From assembly GCF_001976145.1 (NCBI RefSeq), contig NZ_MOXD01000002.1, forward strand, positions 186,001 through 250,000: DNA of 64,000 nt, in the 5' to 3' direction. The notes beneath the pieces are model-generated. The model was not told where the DNA came from and ran no database searches. It saw nothing but the letters and a program-made list of their open reading frames with translations. A program made the translations under genes and the position numbers. The first letter of the stretch is position 1. Every line of letters starts with the position of its first letter. The stretch comes from Serratia oryzae (GTDB taxonomy: Bacteria > Pseudomonadota > Gammaproteobacteria > Enterobacterales > Enterobacteriaceae). Positions 8,315-16,966 of this stretch are shown here, in pieces.

Positions 8315-11300
8315 ATGTTAAAGAAAATTATTAATGCCCTTTCTATCTTTGGTAAAAACGATATTTCAGCTACCGAGAAACTGCTGCAAGAAGCACTGCT
8401 CCCTCTCGCAGGCTTAGATAAATCGCTACCCCAAAAAACATTACAGTATGTCGTTGATGGCTCAAATAGCGATGTGCTTTTTACAATGAATAACCTTGAT
8501 GCAGAGCTCGCCGTAGCGCTATTACAATCGCCAGGGGCGGTAGAGTGGTGGTCCCGCAGTCATACTAATACTGAACGATATAATAAAATTATAAAGCAAG
8601 GGGTTAATGCCCGCCATAAACTTTATGGCAAGCTAGGCGACTCTTTCAGCAGTGAGCAACTGGTGCGCTTTGCTAAAGTGCTGGCAAGTGCGTGTCAGGA
8701 TATCAATATTAAAATATTTACGGCTGAACTGCCTAGTTGGGTACTTTATTTATTAGGGGACGCATTTAAAACGACATTTAGCGATAACTCAAAATTGAGT
8801 TTTGAACAACGCAAGGGATGGAGCCTAAAATTACTGGCTGACATCATTAGTAAAGAGACAGATAAACCGGGTGAGTATATTCTATTTGCACTTTTTGATC
8901 GCCAGGAAATAAGTTCATACTATGTTGACGGTCTGGACTATCTGTTAAAATTGCCGGATGTCTCAGCCTATATACAGGAACAGCAAGAGTTTGTCAGAAG
9001 TATATTAATTAACAAGCTGTCGACCAGTGGTTTAATTAAGCTGGTTAATTATTTGAGTAATAATACTGTTTTACGTGATATATTTCCTGATGTTATTGTT
9101 GGCCTCGCAGCGAGTTCCCATAAAAAAGTGAGCAGCGCCGCAGTTCCAATACTGAGTACGCTACCTGCAGCTTGTGTTAAGCAACACCTGGCTGCCCTGT
9201 TATTAGAGGGAGCACCAAAACAGCGCTCCCTGGCAGCCGATCTCTTAGCACGACGTGGTGAAAATCAGGATGTGCTTAATCAGGCATTAAAAACCGAAAC
9301 CAGCAAAACGGTGATTAAAAGCATTGAAAGCGCATTGCAACGCTTCAGCGTTGTTGAAAATGCCAATAGCTTACAAGAAACCACTTTGCCACCGTTTGAG
9401 CCGTTACCTGATACACTGTTGCCGGACACTGCAAAGGATCTGTTGGCCAATAATTATCAAGAGATGTTAGCCGATGCGCGCGTTCGAGCCGAAGAGGAAA
9501 TTGAAGAAAATAAAACAGCCAAACATCGCTATCATTGGGCGCAGGATAATTATAAGCAATTAAGCAAGTTGAGCGAAAACGATTGCCGATTGTTAATTGA
9601 TAAACTAAACAGCGGTAAGTGGAGTTCTGCTCGTAACGTATTGCAGGTTATTCATCATAAGAATCGGCTTTTTAATTTACCTGACTGTACGCTGTTTCAT
9701 TACATTCGCGTGTTTTCAGATAAGAATGGCTACATCAACAGCTATCAATATAATAACATTCCAAGGCGGTTGATCGCGGATATAGAATTACGCCATCTGG
9801 AAGATGTATTACGCCGTTGTCAATCGCCTAATCCAGCAAGGCAAATTGCAGAGTTGTGCTTGTCCGCTTATGGCAGTGGGCTGGAGCTTTTCCCAAGGGC
9901 GGAGCAGATTTGGCCGTTTTTTATTCAGCACCCTGATTTCATTGCCGAAGCACTAAACTTAATACCTAATCCTGAACCGAATAGTCGTTCTGAGTTTATC
10001 CTTGCGAAAGCGCTCAGTGTGCTTGCTACTTATCCTTCGATCCCTGCTCAGTTTGTGCCACGTATTATGGAACTGGCGCTGGGTGAAAATAAGACATATC
10101 GTATCTCTGCACAAAAACTATTGGAATCACTGCCTAAAATTTATGAAAGCGCCCAAGAGGCGCTGCTTTCGGGTAAGCAAGAAATTCGCATTACCGCAAT
10201 TGACTGGCTCGTTCGGCTGAAACATCCTGATTCTGTCGCACACCTCTACGCCCTGTTGAAAAAAGAGAAGAAGGAAATCGTCCAGGCGGCATTGTTAACC
10301 GCGCTTGAAAAATTTGGCGAAGATATTTCAGCTTATCTCTCGCCCGAGGTCTTGCTTGCCGAAGCGCATTCCGGGCTCAAGGCGAAAGTTCCCGCCAGCC
10401 TTGCAGCGTGGTTTAATTTTGACACGCTGCCCGTTTTTTATTGGGAAAACAAACAGCCTGTCAATGCCGATATTATCCGCTGGTGGATAATCTTGGCTGT
10501 AAAATTAAAGAATCCGTCAGGCAATGCGCTGCTGCAGCGTTATGTCGGCCTGCTGGCTAAAGAAAGCCAGCAAAGATTGGCAGAACAGATCCTGTACCGT
10601 TTTATTACACAAGACACCCTCTGCCCCTCCCTTGAGCAAGCGATGGCGGAGGCTCAACGTGATGCTCCTGCCAAATTGGCCATGTATAAAGGATGGGCAA
10701 AATCATACCCAGAATATTACTCGCAATATGAAAACTACACGCTGGAGAAAGTGATTGAAGAGATTAAGAACGAGGTCCTAAAGCGTTACCTGGGCTCTGC
10801 AATCAGTGATAAAGGCATGCTTGCTCTGGTATGCGGTATTGAAGGGCACATTGCTGTTACGGTATTGCGTAATTATATGCGCGATCACTACCCACGCCGC
10901 AGTCAAATAGAAGCGATGATTGAAGCGGTTTCGGTTAATAACGATCCCGTGATTATCCAGCTATTGCTCTCTCTTGCGCGCCGCTATCGTACCGCTTCTG
11001 TTCAAGAAAAAGCCCGGTTGCTTGTCGAACACATTGCAGAACGCAATGGTTGGAGTACTGATGAATTAGCCGACCGGACGATTCCAACAGCAGGCTTGGA
11101 TGAATCAGGAACGCTGGTGCTGGAATACGGTGAACGCACGTTCACGGCCAGGTTGGATGCCAAGCATAAAATGGTCTTATTAAATCCGGAAGGAAAAGAG
11201 ATCGCTGCTCTCCCTGCGGCACGTAAAAACGACAATGAAGAGCAGATCAAAGAAGCCAAAAAACTGTTTAGCGCCAGTAAAAAAGAGTTGAAACAGGTTC

Positions 11301-12034
11301 TTGAGCTGCAAACCCATCGCCTGTACGAAGCGATGTGTGCACAACGTGAATGGACGAGTTCTGACTGGCAGGAGTATCTCTTTGCCCATCCGGTGATGCG
11401 CCGGCTTATGGAGCAGCTTGTTTGGCAGGAACTGCGTGACGGTGAGGTGATTAATCAGTTCCGTCCCTCTGATGATGGTTGTCTGTTGGATCTTAACGAT
11501 GATGAAGTGACGTTAAGTTCGGTGTCGACTATCCGTTTAGCGCATGCGGCACTGGTTAGCGAGGACGATCGCAAAGCCTGGTTGGCACATTTCAAAGATT
11601 ACAAAATCAAATTCCTTTTCGCGCAAATGACGAACAGCCTGCCGGAGTTGGATCTGGCACTGACAGAGGTTGATAATCGCAAAGGGTGGATCACGGATAC
11701 CTTCACACTGCGCGGGGTTCTCACTAAATTGGGCTACCAGCGTGGGCCAGCGGAAGATGGCGGCTCATTCAGTCACTATTACAAATATTTCTCCAGCTTG
11801 GGCTGCTATGTCAACATTGGGTTTAGCGGCAGCTTTGTGCCTGAAGAGAATATACCGGCGGTGTTGTTTGATTTGAGCTTTGAACAGGGGCAGCAAAGCT
11901 ATTGGAATCGCAGCAACGTGCCGTTGAAGTCTGTGCCACCGATTTTATTGGCTGAGAGTTATGCTGATTACTTAAAAGTCGCTGAAGCCTGTACGGGATT
12001 TGATCCCGAATGGCAAAAGAAAACGCCGTGGTGA
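8315..12034 (+). CDS. yehI: Giant DUF4132-family protein, YehI-like
   Basis: A 1239-residue soluble protein resembling E. coli YehI, a DUF4132-family protein sometimes labelled molybdate metabolism regulator without proof. Residues of roughly 270-720 are helical and contain HEAT-like repeats (for example VSSAAVPILSTLPAACVKQH and TAIDWLVRLKHPDSVAHLYAL). The region from about residue 940 onward (GTLVLEYGERTF, LNPEGKEIAALP, CLLDLNDDEVTL) looks like the DUF4132 part. No signal peptide, membrane segment or catalytic motif is visible. ATG 8315 is chosen over 8297 and 8309 because AAAGGGA lies 6 bases before it. It opens a five-gene operon followed by a MoxR ATPase. The first third is more AT-rich than the neighbouring folD. 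Confidence 0.8.
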   Translation: MLKKIINALSIFGKNDISATEKLLQEALLPLAGLDKSLPQKTLQYVVDGSNSDVLFTMNNLDAELAVALLQSPGAVEWWSRSHTNTERYNKIIKQGVNARHKLYGKLGDSFSSEQLVRFAKVLASACQDINIKIFTAELPSWVLYLLGDAFKTTFSDNSKLSFEQRKGWSLKLLADIISKETDKPGEYILFALFDRQEISSYYVDGLDYLLKLPDVSAYIQEQQEFVRSILINKLSTSGLIKLVNYLSNNTVLRDIFPDVIVGLAASSHKKVSSAAVPILSTLPAACVKQHLAALLLEGAPKQRSLAADLLARRGENQDVLNQALKTETSKTVIKSIESALQRFSVVENANSLQETTLPPFEPLPDTLLPDTAKDLLANNYQEMLADARVRAEEEIEENKTAKHRYHWAQDNYKQLSKLSENDCRLLIDKLNSGKWSSARNVLQVIHHKNRLFNLPDCTLFHYIRVFSDKNGYINSYQYNNIPRRLIADIELRHLEDVLRRCQSPNPARQIAELCLSAYGSGLELFPRAEQIWPFFIQHPDFIAEALNLIPNPEPNSRSEFILAKALSVLATYPSIPAQFVPRIMELALGENKTYRISAQKLLESLPKIYESAQEALLSGKQEIRITAIDWLVRLKHPDSVAHLYALLKKEKKEIVQAALLTALEKFGEDISAYLSPEVLLAEAHSGLKAKVPASLAAWFNFDTLPVFYWENKQPVNADIIRWWIILAVKLKNPSGNALLQRYVGLLAKESQQRLAEQILYRFITQDTLCPSLEQAMAEAQRDAPAKLAMYKGWAKSYPEYYSQYENYTLEKVIEEIKNEVLKRYLGSAISDKGMLALVCGIEGHIAVTVLRNYMRDHYPRRSQIEAMIEAVSVNNDPVIIQLLLSLARRYRTASVQEKARLLVEHIAERNGWSTDELADRTIPTAGLDESGTLVLEYGERTFTARLDAKHKMVLLNPEGKEIAALPAARKNDNEEQIKEAKKLFSASKKELKQVLELQTHRLYEAMCAQREWTSSDWQEYLFAHPVMRRLMEQLVWQELRDGEVINQFRPSDDGCLLDLNDDEVTLSSVSTIRLAHAALVSEDDRKAWLAHFKDYKIKFLFAQMTNSLPELDLALTEVDNRKGWITDTFTLRGVLTKLGYQRGPAEDGGSFSHYYKYFSSLGCYVNIGFSGSFVPEENIPAVLFDLSFEQGQQSYWNRSNVPLKSVPPILLAESYADYLKVAEACTGFDPEWQKKTPW

Positions 12035-12149
12035 CCATCGTTCATGAAGTTTAGAGCAGGTATAGCCAGCAGGGGAGAGCACCGCCCTGCTTGGCCAATT
12101 CCATCGCAGCGATATCGCTCTTTTTCAGCCACCGTAGCAGGAAACCTTT

Positions 12150-13259
12150 ATGTCACAACAATCGTTATCAACAACCGCCGTGATCCGAGAAAGCGCCGAA
12201 GTGCGTTTTGCCGATGAGTTGCAGCGTTTAACGCTGGCAGATAAAGACAATCCAAAACCGCAGGGTTGGTTACGTTCCCCCCGCGCCGTTCGGCGTTTTA
12301 TTCTTGGGGATGATGAGTTAAAGATTTCGCAAAAATTCTTTGGCGACGATGCTCTGATCGATCGCGCCATCGTGACCCTGTTAGGCCGACAGGGATTGAT
12401 GTTGGTGGGGGAGCCGGGCACGGCAAAATCCATGCTGTCGGAATTGTTCGCTGCGGCAATCAGCGGTGATTCGGGCTTGACCATTCAAGGCACGGCAGGG
12501 ACAACGGAAGATCACATCAAATACTCATGGAACTACGCCTTGTTACTGGCAGAAGGGCCGACTCAGCGGGCTTTGGTCAGTTCGCCACTTTACCAGGGCA
12601 TGGTTCAGGGAAAAATGGTGCGCTTCGAAGAGATAACGCGCTGCCCACCTGAAATTCAAGATGTTCTGGTTTCCTTGATGTCAGAAAAGCAGATGATGAT
12701 TCCAGAAATGGGGGAAGGGGCTCGGGTCAGCGCCTGCCCGGGGTTTAACCTGATTGCCACGGCCAACTTGCGTGACCGGGGTGTTCATGAAATGTCTGCA
12801 GCGCTGAAGCGTCGCTTTAATTTTGAAACAGTGCGGCCGATTCAAGATCCTGCCTTTGAAATTGAATTGATCAACATGCAACTCAAGCGTGAGCTAGGTG
12901 ATTTAACCAATACGATCGCCATTCCAGAGAATGTCATCGAACTGTTGGTGACCACTTTCCAGGAGTTGCGTTCCGGCAATACGCGCGACGGCGGTAATAT
13001 CCAAACGCCGGATGCGGTAATGTCGTCGGCAGAAGCCGTGAATATTGCCTATGCCTGTGCATTAGAAGCCCACTACCTCGGTGATGGCGTGCTGAATGCA
13101 GGGGCCGTTGCCCGGCAGCTGATTGGTGTCGTCTTGAAAGACAATGCGGATGATATCAAGCGGATCCGTTATTACATGGATAACGTGGCTCGCGAGCGCG
13201 CCCGCCACAGTGACGTGTGGAAAGCCTTCTTTAATGCTTCTAAGGAATTTTGGCGCTAG
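12150..13259 (+). CDS. yehL: MoxR-type AAA+ ATPase, YehL-like
   Basis: AAA+ ATPase of 369 residues of the MoxR/RavA type. Walker A is GEPGTAKS at residues 87-94, Walker B is MVRFEE near 156-161, and the sensor 1 region is LIATANLRDRG near 200-210. After about 50 residues of leader the fold runs to the end with no extra domain. MoxR ATPases act with a von Willebrand A partner to remodel or mature another protein complex; here the VWA gene (15815-16966) is two genes downstream. The start has AGGAAACC about 7 bases upstream. It corresponds to E. coli yehL. The client is unknown. Confidence 0.88.
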   Translation: MSQQSLSTTAVIRESAEVRFADELQRLTLADKDNPKPQGWLRSPRAVRRFILGDDELKISQKFFGDDALIDRAIVTLLGRQGLMLVGEPGTAKSMLSELFAAAISGDSGLTIQGTAGTTEDHIKYSWNYALLLAEGPTQRALVSSPLYQGMVQGKMVRFEEITRCPPEIQDVLVSLMSEKQMMIPEMGEGARVSACPGFNLIATANLRDRGVHEMSAALKRRFNFETVRPIQDPAFEIELINMQLKRELGDLTNTIAIPENVIELLVTTFQELRSGNTRDGGNIQTPDAVMSSAEAVNIAYACALEAHYLGDGVLNAGAVARQLIGVVLKDNADDIKRIRYYMDNVARERARHSDVWKAFFNASKEFWR

Positions 13260-13272
13260 AAGGGATGTAACG

Positions 13273-15831
13273 ATGGATCTGTCTTCAATAATTCTTCCCG
13301 CACGAATGGGGGATGCGCTTGAACAATGGCAACGCTTGCAAGAGGCGCAGGTCTATTTTGCCCCCATCCGGCACCATAGCCCCGCGTGCGCCTATGCGGT
13401 ATTGTCCCTGATTGAGAGCGTTAAACCCGACCACGTACTCATTGAGGGGCCAGATAGTTTTAACACGCTGATTCCGGCTTTATTGGATCAACAAACACGT
13501 CCTCCCGTTGCGATTATGGGGCAAACGGAATCGCAGGACGAAGATGATAATACGCCGCGTTCGGCCTATTTCCCCTTTTGTGAATATTCCCCGGAGTGGC
13601 AGGCATTACAGGCGGGCCATCAACAGGCGGCCAAGGTACGTTTTATCGATCTGGCCTGGAGCGTGCAGAGAGACGACGATAAACACGATAGCGCTAGCCA
13701 AAGCTTACAAGAAGAGCGTTATTTGGCGCACAGCCAATTTATCAACCGGCTAGCCAGGAAATGTTACTGCCGCGATCACGATGAATTGTGGGAACATCTT
13801 TTTGAATTACGTGCCATTGAGGCATTAGCGGATTGGCAACAACTGTTTCTGGATACCTTTGTCTGGTGTGCCCTGGCGCGTTTGGATTATGAACCGGAAG
13901 TGTTGGAAGCCGAAGGTTCTGCCCGGCGCGAAGCCTATATGCTGGCGCATATTCAAACCCTGAAGCAGCAGCAACCGCTGGCGCGTATTGTGGTGGTCAC
14001 CGGTGGTGCGCATACCCTGGCGTTAATTGAAGGGATGGCCAATGCGTTGCCGCGGCAGTTTGCATTAACCGTTGAGCAGCAGAAACGGTTCACAATGATG
14101 CAAAAGCAAATAGAGAAAGACAGCGCATGGCTGATTCGCTATAGCTTTGATCGCTTGGATGCGCTGAATGGCTATGCCTCGGGCATGCCATCCCCAGCCT
14201 ATTATCAAAAAAGCTGGGAAAGCCTATTGCAGCAACGCCAAGAAAACCGACAGGAGCGGTCGGGAGCCAAGCTATCGACGCAGCATTATCGTGCTCAGAC
14301 TGGCGTAGCCTTTTTGGCCTCGGTTGCGCAAACGTTACGCGAAAAGCATTTCGACAATCCCCCCAGTTACCTTGGTGTCAAAAATGCTGCCGAGCAGAGT
14401 CTACAATTGGCGGCATTACGCAATCACCCTGGCCCTGGCCGGTACGATTTGTTAGACGGTTTACAAAGCGCCTTTATCAAGGGCAGCCTTGATGAGAGCC
14501 AGCAAGAGCTGTGGCAGGCTATTAAATCCTGTTTTTCCGGTAATCAGTTGGGCAATATTCCCGCTGGGGCTACCATCCCACCCTTGGTGGCTGAAACCTA
14601 TGCACGTGCGGCATCGTTCCGTTTTAAGCTCCATGATACTTTGATAAAAACGGCCAGGCTGGATATTTACCGCAATGCACAGCATCGACAGCGTAGCCGA
14701 TTCTTGCACCTGCTGGCTTTTCTGGATATCCATTTTGCGCAACGCGTTAGCGGCCCCGATCTGCTTGCCGGTCACCAACTCGATTTACTTTTTGAGGAGT
14801 GGCAGTATGCGTGGACGCCCAATGTGGAAGGGGAACTGATCGCGCTGTCTGAAAAAGGGGTACAGTTGGAGGCTATTGCCTTAAATACCTTACTGACGAT
14901 GGAACGGCAACTGGAAGCGCAAGGCCACAGCCGTTCGAGCCAGAACGCCGTTTCGTTGCTGATTCAGGCGGCATTGATTGGTTTACAGCAGCGTATTCCG
15001 TCATTGCTTACCCTGCTTGATCGCTATATTCAACAAGATTCTCGATTAGATTCGCTCACAACCTGCGGGCATAAGTTGATCCATTTATGGCGTTGCCGTG
15101 CCTTTTTGGATATCACCGACCTAACGTCGATCAAGGATCGTTTACATCAACTTTTACTACAGGCCTTTTTCTGCCTGGATCAGTTAGCGCAAGGGGATGC
15201 GCAGCAGCAAGAGGTGCATTTTCAAGCCTTGCTTGCGCTACGTGAGCTAATCACTTTGCTTCCTGAGATGGCGTTATTACATGACTATCAACATGATTTT
15301 CACCAACAGCTTCAGCGTTTAGATGGCGCGCTGGATCGGGTGCCGCTGCTGAAAGGTGCCGTTGATGCTATCCGTTATCTGGATAGTCAAATAGATAGCA
15401 CTATCTTGACGGTGCAACTAGACAAAGCCTTCAGCACCGGAAGTGATGCCGAACAGGCGGTGGCCTATTTTCTGGGGATCATGCGTGCGGCACCTGAGTT
15501 GGCATTGCGCTTGCCTTTGCTGATGGACTGTTTGAACCGCTACCTGGCCGCATGGGACGACCAGCAATTTATTCGTATCCTGCCTGAACTCCGTTTTGCT
15601 TTTAGCCAACTGACACCGAAACAGAATGCTGATTTGGCAGGCTATATCGCGGAGGTGACCACTTTAAATCGGCAGGATCTGAGCTTACAGCAAGTGGATT
15701 TCAGCTCCACGCAGATGTTAGCCGCTCTCCAGTTAGATCAACAACTACAACGGTCATTAATCGCTCAGGGACTACGGGATTGGTTTGACACAGCAACAGA
15801 GGTAGGGGTGCCAGATGAGCCAGCAGAATGA
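13273..15831 (+). CDS. yehM: DUF5682-family protein, YehM-like
   Basis: An 852-residue cytoplasmic protein matching E. coli YehM in operon position and general sequence. The N-terminal 270 residues carry motifs that look like an alpha/beta hydrolase-like fold of the TraB/TIKI/EreA kind: FAPIRHHSPACAYAVL near 29-44, VLIEGPDSFN near 55-64 and VVVTGGAHTLAL near 240-251. The rest is largely helical and glutamine/leucine rich. That fold assignment is inference from motif shape. ATG 13273 is chosen because AAGGGA sits 8 bases before it, 13 bases after yehL; the open frame extends back into yehL without a ribosome site. Its end overlaps the next gene by 17 bases, implying coupled translation. Confidence 0.82.
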   Translation: MDLSSIILPARMGDALEQWQRLQEAQVYFAPIRHHSPACAYAVLSLIESVKPDHVLIEGPDSFNTLIPALLDQQTRPPVAIMGQTESQDEDDNTPRSAYFPFCEYSPEWQALQAGHQQAAKVRFIDLAWSVQRDDDKHDSASQSLQEERYLAHSQFINRLARKCYCRDHDELWEHLFELRAIEALADWQQLFLDTFVWCALARLDYEPEVLEAEGSARREAYMLAHIQTLKQQQPLARIVVVTGGAHTLALIEGMANALPRQFALTVEQQKRFTMMQKQIEKDSAWLIRYSFDRLDALNGYASGMPSPAYYQKSWESLLQQRQENRQERSGAKLSTQHYRAQTGVAFLASVAQTLREKHFDNPPSYLGVKNAAEQSLQLAALRNHPGPGRYDLLDGLQSAFIKGSLDESQQELWQAIKSCFSGNQLGNIPAGATIPPLVAETYARAASFRFKLHDTLIKTARLDIYRNAQHRQRSRFLHLLAFLDIHFAQRVSGPDLLAGHQLDLLFEEWQYAWTPNVEGELIALSEKGVQLEAIALNTLLTMERQLEAQGHSRSSQNAVSLLIQAALIGLQQRIPSLLTLLDRYIQQDSRLDSLTTCGHKLIHLWRCRAFLDITDLTSIKDRLHQLLLQAFFCLDQLAQGDAQQQEVHFQALLALRELITLLPEMALLHDYQHDFHQQLQRLDGALDRVPLLKGAVDAIRYLDSQIDSTILTVQLDKAFSTGSDAEQAVAYFLGIMRAAPELALRLPLLMDCLNRYLAAWDDQQFIRILPELRFAFSQLTPKQNADLAGYIAEVTTLNRQDLSLQQVDFSSTQMLAALQLDQQLQRSLIAQGLRDWFDTATEVGVPDEPAE

Positions 15832-16966
15832 TTTTCCAGAGGATAAAAAGCAACATATTCGGCGTTGGCGGCTGGTTCTTGGGCAATATGCCGATCATGC
15901 CTTGGGCAAAGTCGCATTTAATGCGGGCGAATTAAAGCTGGAGCGCACGCTAGATTATCTTTATCGCCGCGAATACCAGCGCCGAGGAATGCACCAAGAA
16001 CCTGGGCGCCACGGTTCGCTGGATGCCTCACAGCTCACGGCGGTCAATTGGCTGAACCAGGCCCGAAAACTGTTCCCAACCAGTACTTTTGAACGTATGC
16101 AATCCCAGGCGATTGAACGCTATGAAATCAGCAGCTTTCTGTCTAACCCTGAAGTACTCAAAAGCATGGAGCCAACAAAAGCGCTGGCGAAAACGCTGAT
16201 GAACCTGCGCGGGCGCATGAATGAAGAAACGCGCGATGCGGTAAAAACCATTATCCGTCAAGTGGTTGATGATATTCTTCGTCAAATCGAAAATACCTTT
16301 CGCCAGTCGTTTTCCGGGCGTAGAAATCGCTTTCGGCGCAGCTTAATCGCCAGTAGCCGCAATTTTGATTGGCGCAGAACTATTGCCGCCAATCTGAAGC
16401 ACTATGATCCCCAACGGCAACGTTTGGTGATCCAAACGCCTTATTTCAACTCGCGGATGCAGCAGCATATGCCGTGGGACATCATTTTGTGCGTCGATCA
16501 AAGCGGATCGATGGTCGATTCCATTATGTATGCCGCCATTTGTGCCAGCATTTTAGCTGCACTGCCGAGCGTCAGCGTATCGCTGGTTGTATTCGATACG
16601 CTGGTGGTCAATTTAAGCCATCTTGCCCATGATCCGGTTGAGGTCTTAATGACCATTCAGCTCGGCGGTGGGACGAATATTGCCGGTGCGATGCACTATT
16701 GCGAAAAGCTAATCAAGAATCCTAAGCGAACGGTTTTTACCTTGATCAGTGACTTTGAAGAAGGCGCCTCTTTGAGCCAGTTAATGGCCTGTACCGAGCG
16801 AATGAATAGCCAGCAGGTGAAAATACTGGGGCTTGCTGCTCTGGATGATGAAGCATTCCCCGTTTATGACCGCGCCATCGCTCAAAAATTGGCCGATCGT
16901 GGGATGCAGATTGCAGCGCTGACGCCCGATCATTTTGCTCAGTGGCTAGCGGAGGTGATGCAGTGA
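15815..16966 (+). CDS. yehP: von Willebrand factor A domain protein, YehP-like
   Basis: A 383-residue protein with a basic, helical N-terminal half and a C-terminal VWA domain. The MIDAS metal site is intact: DQSGSM (DxSxS) at residues 228-233, the threonine in GGGTNIAGA near 288 and the aspartate in LISDFEEG near 310. In MoxR systems the VWA protein docks on the ATPase ring and contributes the metal-bound acidic residue, so pairing with the YehL-like ATPase is expected. There is no transmembrane segment, unlike BatA-type VWA proteins. Its TGA overlaps the GTG start of the next gene. Confidence 0.87.
   Translation: MSQQNDFPEDKKQHIRRWRLVLGQYADHALGKVAFNAGELKLERTLDYLYRREYQRRGMHQEPGRHGSLDASQLTAVNWLNQARKLFPTSTFERMQSQAIERYEISSFLSNPEVLKSMEPTKALAKTLMNLRGRMNEETRDAVKTIIRQVVDDILRQIENTFRQSFSGRRNRFRRSLIASSRNFDWRRTIAANLKHYDPQRQRLVIQTPYFNSRMQQHMPWDIILCVDQSGSMVDSIMYAAICASILAALPSVSVSLVVFDTLVVNLSHLAHDPVEVLMTIQLGGGTNIAGAMHYCEKLIKNPKRTVFTLISDFEEGASLSQLMACTERMNSQQVKILGLAALDDEAFPVYDRAIAQKLADRGMQIAALTPDHFAQWLAEVMQ

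Noticed and set aside
13144-13272. Extension of the YehM-like protein back into the ATPase gene
   Set aside because: It would overlap 116 bases of the preceding gene, while ATG 13273 has a well-placed AAGGGA.
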